DNA from: an uncultured Collinsella sp.
GTDB taxonomy: Bacteria; Actinomycetota; Coriobacteriia; Coriobacteriales; Coriobacteriaceae
Direction: 5' to 3'
Assembly (NCBI GenBank): GCA_902491915.1
Contig: CABUJL010000052.1
Location: 1-12,169 of the forward strand
Length of the DNA stretch: 12,169 nucleotides
The position numbers and the translations under genes were made by a program. Shown piece after piece: positions 1 through 6,769 of the stretch. Position 1 is the first letter of the stretch; every line of letters starts with the position of its first letter. The notes under the pieces are model-generated. The model did not search any database. It saw only the letters and a program-made list of their open reading frames with translations, and had not been told where the DNA came from.

Positions 1-597
1 CGGCTGCTCCTTAAGGTCGGCCAGGAAGTTATCGAATGCCGTCACGCCCTTGATCTCCACCGACGGAATCTTGGAGATCTTCTTGGTCGAACCATCGGCC
101 AAAGTGTAGGTGCCGCCAAAGGCCTCGTCGCCGCCCTCGACGGGGAACGTCACGCCGTAGACCTCGACGCGGAAATAGCCGCCGGCCGGAGCCGTCTCGC
201 CAAAATCGATCTTGAGCGTCTGGCCGTCGACCTTGCACGTAGGCTTCATGGGCGTACGGTCCATAAGGTCATCGCCCGAGAGCATCGTCAGACGCGTGTC
301 GTCCGCACCAAAGGTCGTGCCATCGGCAAACGTCAGCGAAAGACCGCTCAGTTCCTCGTCGGCATCGGCCTGGACCTCCCAGGTGATACGAGTCTCGGTG
401 CCACCGACTACGTCGCTACCCGAACCGGTATTGGGTCGGGCGGTGATCTTTGCGGTCTCAAGCGCCTGAGCGGTCGTGGGCGCATATGCCCCCGCGCACA
501 CCAGCGCGAGCGCCACGGCCATGACGCAGGCTAGCTTTTGGAGCAAGGCGGACAGTGGAAAACGCTGCTCCGCGGCCCCTTTGTTCAGTCGAGACAA
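1..597 (-). CDS. Exported or membrane-anchored protein, N-terminal part (possible amino-acid ABC transporter subunit), partial
   Basis: 199 codons are visible; the gene runs off the left edge of the window. I chose the TTG at 597 because AGGAG lies five bases before it (603-607). The in-frame ATG at 612 has no ribosome-binding site, and the ATG at 522 would start inside the signal sequence. Residues about 17-39 are hydrophobic and are followed by A-Q-A, a possible signal peptidase I site near residue 45. The next 150 residues are rich in Thr, Asp, Gly and Val, with alternating beta-type patterns (ITWEVQAD, FRVEVYGV), like an Ig-type or other beta-sandwich extracytoplasmic domain. It lies downstream of, and co-directional with, a polar amino-acid-binding lipoprotein. 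A permease with an extracytoplasmic N-terminal domain is therefore plausible, but no permease sequence is inside the window. Existence and export are well supported; function is inference from position. Confidence 0.7.
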   Translation of the reverse strand, partial: MSRLNKGAAEQRFPLSALLQKLACVMAVALALVCAGAYAPTTAQALETAKITARPNTGSGSDVVGGTETRITWEVQADADEELSGLSLTFADGTTFGADDTRLTMLSGDDLMDRTPMKPTCKVDGQTLKIDFGETAPAGGYFRVEVYGVTFPVEGGDEAFGGTYTLADGSTKKISKIPSVEIKGVTAFDNFLADLKEQP

Positions 598-662
598 GGT
601 GGCTCCTATCATAGAAGTTGCCGGCAAAACGAGACGGAAACGCTCTCCGTCAAGAGAAGCGC

Positions 663-693
663 AAAGGCCCTCTCCGCAAAACGGAAAGGGCCC
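663..693 (-). terminator. Hairpin between binding-protein gene and downstream gene, possible leaky terminator
   Basis: Arms 666-676 and 682-692 pair over 11 bp (one G-U wobble on the minus-strand RNA) around a five-base loop. Only TTT follows on the minus strand, so it would be a weak terminator. It starts 22 bases after the lipoprotein stop codon and ends about 65 bases before the next start. This position fits partial termination or 3'-end protection that gives more binding protein than membrane component. Confidence 0.6.
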
Positions 694-714
694 GCGCGCA
701 ATCAAGTAGTTATT

Positions 715-1575
715 TTACTTGATATTGTACTTAGCCATGAGGGCGTCGACGGTACCGTCGTCGGTCAGGTCCTTGATGGCCTGGTTGATGTCGTCCTTGA
801 GCTTGGTGTTGCCCTGGTTGATGGCGATGGCGTACTCCTCGCCGGTGCTGATCTGCTTGATGGTCTGGCAGGTGTTGAACTGCTCGGCGGTCAGCTGGCT
901 GGCAACGGAGCGGTTGGTGACCACGGCGTCGCCCTTATCGGACTGCAGAGCGCTGAAGCACTCGGTGGCGTCCTTGTAGGGGACGATCTTGGCCTTCGGG
1001 AAGTTCTCCTGGGCAAAAGCCTCGGCGGTCGAGCCAGACTGGACGATGATGGTAGCGTCGGCGTTGTTGAGCTTCTCGCTGAAGTTATCGGCCGTGATGT
1101 CGGTGTTATCGACCTTGGTCACGATAGCCTGATCGTCCATGTAGTAGGAATCAGAGAAAGTGACTTCCTTCTCACGCTCGTGCGTGTCGGTGATAGCCGC
1201 GATGGAAACGTCATACTTGGCGCCCGAAGCGACGCCCGGAACCAGCGTGTCAAAGTCATTGTTGACATACTCGACATCCAGACCCAGCTTGTCACCGATA
1301 GCCTTGATGAGCTCAAGGTCAAAGCCCTGGTAGTCGCCGTTGTCATCCTTGTACTCAAACGGCGCGTACTCGGCAGAGGTGCCGACGGTCAGCGTGCCGT
1401 CCTTGACGAGCGCGTACTCCTTGGAGCCGTCGACCTTCTCGACCTTAGCGTCGTCAGAGCTGCTGGAACCGGCATCAGAACCAGAGGTGGCGTTGGACGA
1501 GCCGCAGCCCGTCAGAGCAAGGGCGAGCGCCATAGCACCCGTGACGGCAAATGCGCCAAGCTTCTTCAGCTTCAT
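715..1575 (-). CDS. Polar amino-acid ABC transporter substrate-binding lipoprotein (SBP_bac_3 family)
   Basis: 286 aa. The start at 1575 is set by AAGGAG five to seven bases upstream; a longer reading to 1641 lacks a ribosome-binding site and a signal peptide at its N-terminus. Residues 1-24 form a lipoprotein signal peptide with lipobox L-T-G-C (lipidated Cys24), followed by a Ser/Asp-rich tether to about residue 50. The rest matches family 3 solute-binding proteins of the GlnH/HisJ/ArtJ type: APF (71-73), GFDLELI (84-90), and the ITDTHERE...FSDSYY block, in which Arg134 is the expected contact for the ligand alpha-carboxylate. It should deliver glutamine or another polar amino acid to a membrane ABC permease from the outer face of the membrane. 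The exact ligand cannot be read from sequence. It has its own promoter and is followed by a hairpin and the partial gene at 1-597. Length is typical of the family. Confidence 0.93.
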   Translation of the reverse strand: MKLKKLGAFAVTGAMALALALTGCGSSNATSGSDAGSSSSDDAKVEKVDGSKEYALVKDGTLTVGTSAEYAPFEYKDDNGDYQGFDLELIKAIGDKLGLDVEYVNNDFDTLVPGVASGAKYDVSIAAITDTHEREKEVTFSDSYYMDDQAIVTKVDNTDITADNFSEKLNNADATIIVQSGSTAEAFAQENFPKAKIVPYKDATECFSALQSDKGDAVVTNRSVASQLTAEQFNTCQTIKQISTGEEYAIAINQGNTKLKDDINQAIKDLTDDGTVDALMAKYNIK

Positions 1576-1632
1576 AATCAGTCTCCTTCCGGTGACCTCG
1601 TTTGATTCAGAGGTCTGCAAAAACTGTTGGCT

Positions 1633-1661
1633 ATTATGCACCCGGAATTACGAATCTGCAA
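1633..1661 (-). promoter_or_regulatory. Predicted promoter of the amino-acid-binding lipoprotein gene
   Basis: On the minus strand TTGCAG (-35, 1656-1661) and CATAAT (-10, 1633-1638, five of six consensus bases) are separated by exactly 17 bases. Transcription would start near 1626, about 50 bases before the ATG at 1575. Confidence 0.55.
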
Positions 1662-1722
1662 TGAGAAAACTGATTGAAACAAACCCATAACGTGAATGGA
1701 ATACTCTACTTTGTGACAGTCA

Positions 1723-2589
1723 TTACTGCTGCAATGACCTTAATAGTCTAATTTCAGCTGCATAACCTGCAAGTTCGTTCGGAGTCTCCAAAATAAACGG
1801 CAGCGAACGCAAACGGCCATTCGATACAATATTCTGCATAACCTGCATACCGCCACCAAATTCCTCGCTGCCAAGGTATCCCTTGCCGATGCACTCGTGA
1901 CGATCTTTATGGGCGCCACAAGGGTTCTTCGAATCGTTGATATGTACGGCATGCAAGCGATCGATACCCACCACGCGGTCGAACTCGTCGAGTACGCCGT
2001 CCAGATCATGGATGATGTCGTAGCCGGCATCGCTCACATGGCAGGTGTCCAAACAAACGCCCAGCTTATCGGACAGCTCTGGGCGCTTGGCGGCAACGCC
2101 CTCGATAATGCACGCCAGTTCTTCAAAGCTACGGCCCACCTCGGTGCCCTTGCCTGCCATGGTCTCGAGTAATACCGTCGTCTGCTGCCCCTCAAACATC
2201 ACCTGGCACAGCGTGTCGACAATCATCTGAATGCCGACGTCGGAGCCCTGTCCCACATGCGCACCGGGATGGAAGTTGTAGTAGTTGCCGGGCAGTGCTT
2301 CCAGACGCTGCAAGTCCTCGGCCATTGCCTCCAAGGCAAACTCGCGTGCCCGCTCTTTGGCAGAACAGGGGTTGTAGGTATACGGGGCATGCGCCACCAG
2401 CGGTCCAAAGTCGTTTTGCACCATAAGCTCGCGCAGAGCCGCCACGTCATCCATGTCAAGTTCTTTTGCCTTGCCACCGCGCGGGTTGCGCGTAAAGAAC
2501 GAAAAGGTATTGGCGCCAATGGACAGCGCCGTCTCCCCCATTGCCCGATAGCCCTTCGTCGTCGAAAGATGACACCCGATCGTCAGCAT
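1723..2589 (-). CDS. nfo: Endonuclease IV (deoxyribonuclease IV), AP endonuclease
   Basis: 288 aa, close to the usual family length of 280-290. It is a zinc-dependent AP endonuclease of base-excision repair, cutting 5' to abasic sites and removing 3' blocking groups. The TIM-barrel metal ligands of this family are all in place: His67, His107, Glu142, Asp181, His184, His216, Asp229, His231 and Glu268. Recognisable blocks are HAPY (67-70), NFHPGAH (105-111), LDTCH (180-184), HINDSKNPCGAHKDRH (216-231) and ILETP (266-270). I chose the ATG at 2589 (MLTIGCHLS) because GGGAG lies six bases before it and homologues begin there. The frame stays open upstream to 2673, but that stretch runs through a palindromic repeat and is unlikely to be coding. 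It is the last of three co-directional genes. Confidence 0.96.
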   Translation of the reverse strand: MLTIGCHLSTTKGYRAMGETALSIGANTFSFFTRNPRGGKAKELDMDDVAALRELMVQNDFGPLVAHAPYTYNPCSAKERAREFALEAMAEDLQRLEALPGNYYNFHPGAHVGQGSDVGIQMIVDTLCQVMFEGQQTTVLLETMAGKGTEVGRSFEELACIIEGVAAKRPELSDKLGVCLDTCHVSDAGYDIIHDLDGVLDEFDRVVGIDRLHAVHINDSKNPCGAHKDRHECIGKGYLGSEEFGGGMQVMQNIVSNGRLRSLPFILETPNELAGYAAEIRLLRSLQQ

Positions 2590-2604
2590 CTCCAACTCCC
2601 TCTT

Positions 2605-2685
2605 CATCAGTTGCGGTGAAATACGGTCTATTGGTGCCCTATTTTGGCGCAAACAGACCGTATTCCACCGCAAGTTATAAAAGGG
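2605..2685. repeat. Palindromic intergenic repeat, copy 1
   Basis: An 81-bp unit that aligns without gaps to 3787-3867 (67 of 81 identical by my count). Arms 2611-2629 and 2655-2673 are complementary over 19 bp except one position, which is a G-U wobble in minus-strand RNA. The 25-base loop contains CCCTATTTTGGCGCAAAC, mostly shared with copy 2. The outer arm (TTGCGGTG) and the flanks CATCAG and GTTATAAAAGGG are identical in both copies. The inner arm (CGGTCT here) differs between copies, but its partner differs to match. It sits upstream of nfo, ending 15 bases before its start codon. Neither side has a T-run, so it is not a standard intrinsic terminator. Confidence 0.9.
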
Positions 2686-2689
2686 GCAT

Positions 2690-2756
2690 CAGAGATGTGG
2701 GCCGCCAGGCACCACGGGCGCCGGCGTCATGATCCCCTACGCGTCAGCGCCAAGTC
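2690..2756. other. Remaining spacer between the oxidoreductase gene and repeat copy 1
   Basis: About 65 bases between the oxidoreductase stop codon and the repeat. I see no ORF with a ribosome-binding site and no convincing terminator. GGCGCC and GGTGCC can pair on the minus strand around a three-base loop, but there is no T-run. Confidence 0.5.
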
Positions 2757-3776
2757 CTAGAGGGCTAGACGGATTGCATCGATGATGTGCGCGCAGCGCT
2801 GCGTGGCGGCTAGGGACATGATGGGGCTTTCGAGTTTCCCCGCCTGAATGAGCTGCGTCGCATGCTGGATTTCGCCGTAGAAATCATCGACCTCAAACGG
2901 GGCATTTATTTCGAGCGTTCGCCCGTCGGAATACTTCACATGGGCGAGCTCGGGGCGATGGAGACGCTCGATTTCCAACGAACCCCGCTCACAGGCAATC
3001 GTTAAGCGGCTTTCATATGTTGCTTTGCCGTCGCACACCATATGAATGGGTATACCGCCGACGCTCATATGGATCTCGTCGGCCCAATCGACGCGACCGC
3101 CCGATACGTCACGCCAGCGAACTTCACGGGACGAAACCTCGCACGCGCCCGCGAGCAAATCCTCAAACCAACCGACCGCATAGCAGCCCATGTCATATAG
3201 ACAGCCGCCCTGCAACGGATCAAGCAGATAGCCCGAAGGAGACTCGCCGTAATCGAGCTTTTGCACGCTTTCAATCGAGACAATACGGCCAAGCTCACCC
3301 GACGCAAGCAAGTCCTTCACGCGAGTGCGCATCGGGCAAAACCGATTCTTCATCGCCTCCATAAACAGCACGCCGCGCTCGCGAGAGATGGAGGCAATCG
3401 AGAGAGCCTCTTCCTCACTCAAAACGGCCGGCTTTTCGCACAGCACGGCCTTTCCGGCGCGCAGCGCGCGACAGGCCCAACGCGTATGCATGCCATGCGG
3501 AAGAGCCAAGTAGATTGCGTCGACATCGGGGTCGGCAATCAGCGCGTCATAAGCCGCATTGCCGTTATCGTCGACCGAGGCGTGGCCATGCGCAGCATCG
3601 ATCGAAAACGCTCGGCAAAATTCCTCGACATGTGCAGGAGTGCGACCGGCCGCAGCCACCAGCCGTGCCCCGTCGACCTTCTTGAGCGACGATGCAAATC
3701 GATGAGAAATGTGTCCGGCACCCAAAATGCCCCAACGAACCTCACGCGAATCATTACGTAAACCTCGGTCACCCAC
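2757..3776 (-). CDS. Gfo/Idh/MocA family NAD(P)-dependent oxidoreductase
   Basis: 339 aa, typical family length. The GTG start at 3776 is supported by GGGAGG five bases upstream. Residues 13-24 (VRWGILGAGHIS) are the Rossmann glycine motif. ADPDVDAIYLALPHGMH (about 81-97) and CEKPA (113-117, with Lys115 of the EKP motif) are classic for the family. The C-terminal half is the alpha/beta substrate domain, with LYDMGCYAV in the usual active-site position. Members oxidise or reduce sugars, inositols, dihydrodiols or related polyols. The conserved motifs do not reveal the substrate here. It lies between an aldo/keto reductase and nfo on the same strand, with a copy of the same palindromic repeat in each gap. 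A redox pairing with the aldo/keto reductase is possible but unproven. Confidence 0.92.
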   Translation of the reverse strand: MGDRGLRNDSREVRWGILGAGHISHRFASSLKKVDGARLVAAAGRTPAHVEEFCRAFSIDAAHGHASVDDNGNAAYDALIADPDVDAIYLALPHGMHTRWACRALRAGKAVLCEKPAVLSEEEALSIASISRERGVLFMEAMKNRFCPMRTRVKDLLASGELGRIVSIESVQKLDYGESPSGYLLDPLQGGCLYDMGCYAVGWFEDLLAGACEVSSREVRWRDVSGGRVDWADEIHMSVGGIPIHMVCDGKATYESRLTIACERGSLEIERLHRPELAHVKYSDGRTLEINAPFEVDDFYGEIQHATQLIQAGKLESPIMSLAATQRCAHIIDAIRLAL

Positions 3777-3786
3777 GATAGCCTCC

Positions 3787-3867
3787 CATCAGTTGCGGTG
3801 AAATAGTTCCTGTTTGGCCCCTATTCTGCCGCAAACAGGAACTATTCCACCGCAAGTTATAAAAGGG
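3787..3867. repeat. Palindromic intergenic repeat, copy 2
   Basis: Second copy of the 81-bp unit at 2605-2685, in the same orientation. Arms 3793-3816 and 3832-3855 are complementary over 24 bp except one position (G-U wobble in minus-strand RNA), around a 15-base loop. The inner arm reads GTTCCTGTTTG, against CGGTCTATTGG in copy 1, and the opposite arm carries the matching changes. It fills the gap between the aldo/keto reductase stop codon (adjacent, at 3868) and the ribosome-binding site (3782-3787) of the next gene. The transcribed hairpin would thus abut the start region of the Gfo/Idh/MocA gene. No T-run follows either arm. Confidence 0.92.
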
Positions 3868-5058
3868 TCATGAGGAGCGCGTTTTGCCGAAGGCCTTAAG
3901 CACTGCCGTCACGGGTCCAGGCTGGAAGCGTCGGCGCACGTCATCGAGACGCTCGGGGATATCGATATGCTGTGGGCAGTGGCGCGCGCATTTGCCGCAC
4001 TTGACGCAATTGCTCACCAGCTTGGCCTCGCTCGTCCGCACCGCGCTCGCCGTAAAATACTGCGACAGGCCCGTAAACCAGCTGTGCGCATAGCTTGCGT
4101 TGTAGGCGGCGAAACACCCAGGGATGTTGATGCCTTTAGGACACGGCATACAGTAGCCGCATCCCGTGCAGGGCACGCGATTCGATTTCTCAAACTCCGT
4201 CAGCACGTGCGCGATGGCATCGAGCTGAGTAGCTGTCATCGAATCCGGCAGGGCCCGATCGGCCAACACCGCGTTCTCATCAACCTGCGCGGTATCGGTC
4301 ATACCAGAAAGCAACATGGTCACCTGGGGATGATTCCACACCCACGAAAGACCCCAGGCGGCGGGAGTGCGCAAATGCGGGTCACGGGCACTATCGAGCA
4401 CAGCGCGGGCCCGTGGCGGCAGCTTGCCCGCTAAACGCCCGCCCAGCAGCGGCTCCATCACAAACACCGCGAGGCCTCGCTCGGCGGCGGCCATGAGCCC
4501 CGCTGTTCCCGCCTGATATCGCTCTCCAGCGTAATTGTACTGGATCTGGCAAAAGTCCCACTCATATGCATCGAGCATCGTCAGGAAGTCCGCTGCGCTG
4601 CCGTGGTACGAAAAACCAATCTGGCGAATACGCCCCGCCGCCTTTTGACGCGCGATCCAGTCCTCGATGCCCAACGCCACCACACGTTCCCACTGGGCGG
4701 GCGAGGTAATGTTGTGCATGAGGTAATAGTCGATATGGTCAGTCCGTAGGCGGCGCAGTTGCTCGTCGAAGAACCGGTCGAAATCCTCCGCGCATTTGCA
4801 CGAAGCATGCGGCAGCTTGGTTGCGAGCAAAACCTGGTCGCGCAAGCCCAGGCGCTCAAGCGACGCACCCACGCACGCCTCGTTGCCGGGATAGAGATAG
4901 GCCGTGTCCAGGTAGTTAATCCCCTGCTCCACCGCACGGGAGATGATGGCATCGGCTGTCTTCGCATCCGGACGTCCCGGCGCACCGGGAAACCTCATGC
5001 AGCCCAGACCCAGAGCGGATATTCGGTTACCACTTTTAGGGTCAACGCGGTATTGCAC
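3868..5058 (-). CDS. Aldo/keto reductase with C-terminal [4Fe-4S] ferredoxin-like domain
   Basis: 396 aa. The GTG start at 5058 follows a purine-rich GGGAGGGG. Residues 1-280 form the aldo/keto reductase TIM barrel, with the catalytic tetrad visible: Asp51 and Tyr56 (LDTAYLYPG), Lys81 (ATKLPH) and His115 (YYLMHN). Residues 297-306 (CTGCGYCMPC, then PKGINIP) and 351-361 (CVKCGKCARHC, then PQHIDIP) each supply four cysteines, so two [4Fe-4S] clusters are expected. This fused form is frequent in anaerobes and is annotated as aldo/keto reductase with a 4Fe-4S binding domain. Its physiological substrate is generally unknown. The iron-sulfur domain suggests electrons from ferredoxin-type carriers rather than, or as well as, NADPH. 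First gene of the co-directional group with the Gfo/Idh/MocA gene and nfo. Confidence 0.94.
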   Translation of the reverse strand: MQYRVDPKSGNRISALGLGCMRFPGAPGRPDAKTADAIISRAVEQGINYLDTAYLYPGNEACVGASLERLGLRDQVLLATKLPHASCKCAEDFDRFFDEQLRRLRTDHIDYYLMHNITSPAQWERVVALGIEDWIARQKAAGRIRQIGFSYHGSAADFLTMLDAYEWDFCQIQYNYAGERYQAGTAGLMAAAERGLAVFVMEPLLGGRLAGKLPPRARAVLDSARDPHLRTPAAWGLSWVWNHPQVTMLLSGMTDTAQVDENAVLADRALPDSMTATQLDAIAHVLTEFEKSNRVPCTGCGYCMPCPKGINIPGCFAAYNASYAHSWFTGLSQYFTASAVRTSEAKLVSNCVKCGKCARHCPQHIDIPERLDDVRRRFQPGPVTAVLKAFGKTRSS

Positions 5059-5220
5059 GGCCCCTCCCCTCCCATCGAAGCCCTGACAAGGCGAAACAAA
5101 CCCGTCACGTCATCGAAACACATCGGAATCGCAATTGAGAACGTATCGTAACGCAGCAGAAATCGAGCCGTCACGGCACCGCTTTAACATCAGCAAAAAG
5201 CCCGATGAAAGGAGACGAGC
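5059..5220. other. Divergent intergenic region
   Basis: This 162-base gap separates the aldo/keto reductase gene (leftward) from the small gene at 5221 (rightward), so it must hold both promoters. TTGAGA on the plus strand is a possible -35, but no good -10 sits at the right distance. I could not assign either promoter. Confidence 0.4.
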
Positions 5221-5415
5221 GTGACCACACGTGAGGACGCCTACCCCTACCCCGGCGAGCAATACATCCTCTCGGTCGACCGCTATCAGATCGAAGTCAT
5301 GGACCATCTGGACGAGCTTCCCGCCACGGGTTCCGTCATCTTCTGCACCTTCCCCAAGGTCCGCGATGGCGTCGGATACCCCGCCCGCGTCTTTGCGGTC
5401 TGCCCCGCGGCATAA
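5221..5415 (+). CDS. Small protein resembling the C-terminal end of cyclase-family (kynurenine formamidase-like) hydrolases
   Basis: 64 aa from a GTG start preceded by AAAGGAG seven to eight bases upstream, a strong ribosome-binding site. Residues 25-60, including MDHLDELP, GSVIFCTFPKV and GYPARVFAVC, resemble the closing strands of the cyclase/metal-dependent hydrolase family, whose C-terminus typically reads as NLDELP...PLKI.GG.G.PARV.A. The metal-binding HxGTHxDxP region of full-length members (usually above 200 aa) is absent. I see no remnant of it in the 162 bases upstream. Either this is a truncated relic or a short stand-alone protein. The good start signal and a terminator 80 bases downstream argue that it is still expressed. 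Family assignment is from memory and moderate. Confidence 0.6.
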   Translation: MTTREDAYPYPGEQYILSVDRYQIEVMDHLDELPATGSVIFCTFPKVRDGVGYPARVFAVCPAA

Positions 5416-5482
5416 GCGCACAGCGCAATAGTTTCTTTTTCATAACAGCCGCCCCGCGCACCCACCAATCACCCTGGCAGCA

Positions 5483-5488
5483 TACAAT
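5483..5488 (+). promoter_or_regulatory. Possible -10 box upstream of panE
   Basis: TACAAT (five of six consensus bases) lies 51 bases before the panE start, but no recognisable -35 precedes it. If used, transcription would begin at about 5495, the first base of the neighbouring hairpin. Weak. Confidence 0.25.
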
Positions 5489-5494
5489 CCATCA

Positions 5495-5519
5495 GGCGCC
5501 CCTTACGCGGGCGCCTTTT
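5495..5519 (+). terminator. Intrinsic terminator after the small cyclase-like gene
   Basis: Arms GGCGCCC (5495-5501) and GGGCGCC (5509-5515) form a 7-bp all-GC stem with a seven-base loop, followed by TTTTAT. It ends only about five bases before the panE ribosome-binding site. Confidence 0.75.
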
Positions 5520-5538
5520 ATATGGGGAGATGATTCAC

Positions 5539-6453
5539 ATGCAGATCAACAAGGTCGCTTTTATCGGCAAGGGCGGCGTCGGCCTGCTCTACGGCAGCAT
5601 GATTGCCAAGGCCCTCGGCAATGACGCCGTCGAATACGTCATGGATGATGCCCGTTTTGAGCGTCATGCGAACGACGCACTCACCGTCAACGGCAAGCCC
5701 TGCGATCTCACGTCCGTCCGTGCCAGCGAGGCGACGCCCGCCGATCTGGTCATCCTGACAGTCAAGACCACCGGTCTCGACCAAGCACTCAAGACTATGG
5801 AGCGCGTCGTGGGACCCAACACGCTCATCGCCTCGCTGTGCAACGGCATTACGAGCGAGCAAAAGATTGCCGAACGCTTTGGCTGGGAGCATACCGTTCT
5901 TGGTATCTGCCAGGGCATGGACGCCGTGTTTCTCAACGGCGCGCTCACCTTTACCAATGCGGGCGAAATCCGCTTTGGCGCGGAGGCCGGCACGAACCCC
6001 GCAACCATCACCGCGATCGACGAGCTCTATACGCGCTGCGGCATCGCCCATACCGTCGAGGACGACATCGCCCACCGCATGTGGGCCAAACTCATGCTCA
6101 ACGACGGCATCAACCAGACCTGCATGGCCTACGGCGGGACCTACGGAAGCGCCACGGAGCCGGGCTCCGAGCAGCGTCGCTGCTTTGTTTCCGCCATGCG
6201 CGAAACGCTTGCGGTCGCCAACGCCGAGGGCGTTGAACTGACCGAGGCAGACCTGACGCAAATGGTGCACCTCATCGAGGGAATCGACCCCGCCGGTATG
6301 CCCTCGATGGCTCAAGACCGCATTGCAAGGCGCAAAACCGAGGTTGATGAGTTCGCGGGCACCATCTGCCGCCTCGCAGCCAAACACGATATCCAGGCAC
6401 CGCAAAACGAGTGGCTCTATCGGCGCATCCGCGATATCGAGAAAAGCTGGTAG
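5539..6453 (+). CDS. panE: 2-dehydropantoate 2-reductase (ketopantoate reductase, PanE/ApbA family)
   Basis: 304 aa, the usual family length. I chose ATG 5539 because GGGGAG (5524-5529) is nine bases upstream; the in-frame ATG at 5530 would touch that site. The family reduces 2-dehydropantoate to pantoate with NADPH in pantothenate and CoA synthesis. Residues 6-15 (VAFIGKGGVG) form the Rossmann glycine motif. Family-typical residues are present: Lys76 (LTVKT), Asn102 (SLCNG), Lys184 (WAKLMLN), Ser256 (PSMAQD) and Glu268 (RKTEVD). Together these match the ketopantoate reductase active site (Lys176 and Glu256 in E. coli). No other pantothenate genes lie nearby. ApbA-like paralogues with other 2-oxoacid substrates exist, so the exact reaction is likely rather than certain. 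Confidence 0.88.
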   Translation: MQINKVAFIGKGGVGLLYGSMIAKALGNDAVEYVMDDARFERHANDALTVNGKPCDLTSVRASEATPADLVILTVKTTGLDQALKTMERVVGPNTLIASLCNGITSEQKIAERFGWEHTVLGICQGMDAVFLNGALTFTNAGEIRFGAEAGTNPATITAIDELYTRCGIAHTVEDDIAHRMWAKLMLNDGINQTCMAYGGTYGSATEPGSEQRRCFVSAMRETLAVANAEGVELTEADLTQMVHLIEGIDPAGMPSMAQDRIARRKTEVDEFAGTICRLAAKHDIQAPQNEWLYRRIRDIEKSW

Positions 6454-6490
6454 CGCCGACGCGCCGCATTCAACAGCCTTGACAGCAAAA

Positions 6491-6521
6491 CCGCCGCAAG
6501 GGAACCTTTCCCCTGCGGCGG
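6491..6521. terminator. Bidirectional terminator between convergent genes
   Basis: Arms 6491-6504 and 6508-6521 pair over 14 bp with one A-C mismatch and a very short loop. On the minus strand the stem is followed by TTTT (complement of 6487-6490), a fair intrinsic terminator for the small gene at 6563-6769. On the plus strand the tail is CCTTCATCTTCGTCT, a weaker stop for panE. Confidence 0.75.
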
Positions 6522-6562
6522 CCTTCATCTTCGTCTATGACCGGCGGCCGATCTCACAACAG

Positions 6563-6769
6563 TTAGCGTTGCGACCCCGGCACCTCGTCCTCATCGTCGC
6601 GGCAAAGAACCACGCCTGCGCTTCCCAGCAGCGTGGCCGCGATCAGCGCGCCGACCACGATAGGAGCAGCCCCGCATGTCCCCTGCATGCCCGCGACGAG
6701 CGCGGCCGTGGGACCAAGGCAGCCAAGCATCAACGCGACGGCGGCAACGGCAATATCTCGAACATTCAC
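6563..6769 (-). CDS. Small membrane protein with two predicted transmembrane helices, unknown function
   Basis: 68 aa from a GTG start at 6769, with GGAGG ten bases upstream. Residues about 6-28 and 35-56 are two hydrophobic segments joined by a short Gly/Cys turn (MQGTCGAA), followed by an acidic then basic tail (RDDEDEVPGSQR). The hairpin arrangement puts both ends on the same side of the membrane. A terminator with a T-run on this strand lies 42 bases after the stop codon, which supports a real transcription unit. I do not recognise the family, and no neighbour suggests a role. Confidence 0.6.
   Translation of the reverse strand: MNVRDIAVAAVALMLGCLGPTAALVAGMQGTCGAAPIVVGALIAATLLGSAGVVLCRDDEDEVPGSQR

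Noticed and set aside
538..1605. 355-codon plus-strand ORF antisense to the binding-lipoprotein gene
   Set aside because: It is a codon-bias shadow: low-complexity Val/Leu/Gly/Asp sequence, and it covers a gene with a lipobox and family motifs.
1725..1750. GTCATT / AATGAC hairpin at the end of nfo as a terminator
   Set aside because: The 6-bp AT-rich stem overlaps the stop codon and has no T-run.
2605..2685. Repeat copy 1 as an intrinsic terminator
   Set aside because: A long stem exists, but no T-run follows on either strand, and the long conserved loop and constant flanks are not terminator-like. The same holds for copy 2.
5518..6528. 336-codon minus-strand ORF antisense to panE
   Set aside because: It mirrors the panE codon structure, runs through the terminators on both sides, and has no recognisable domain.
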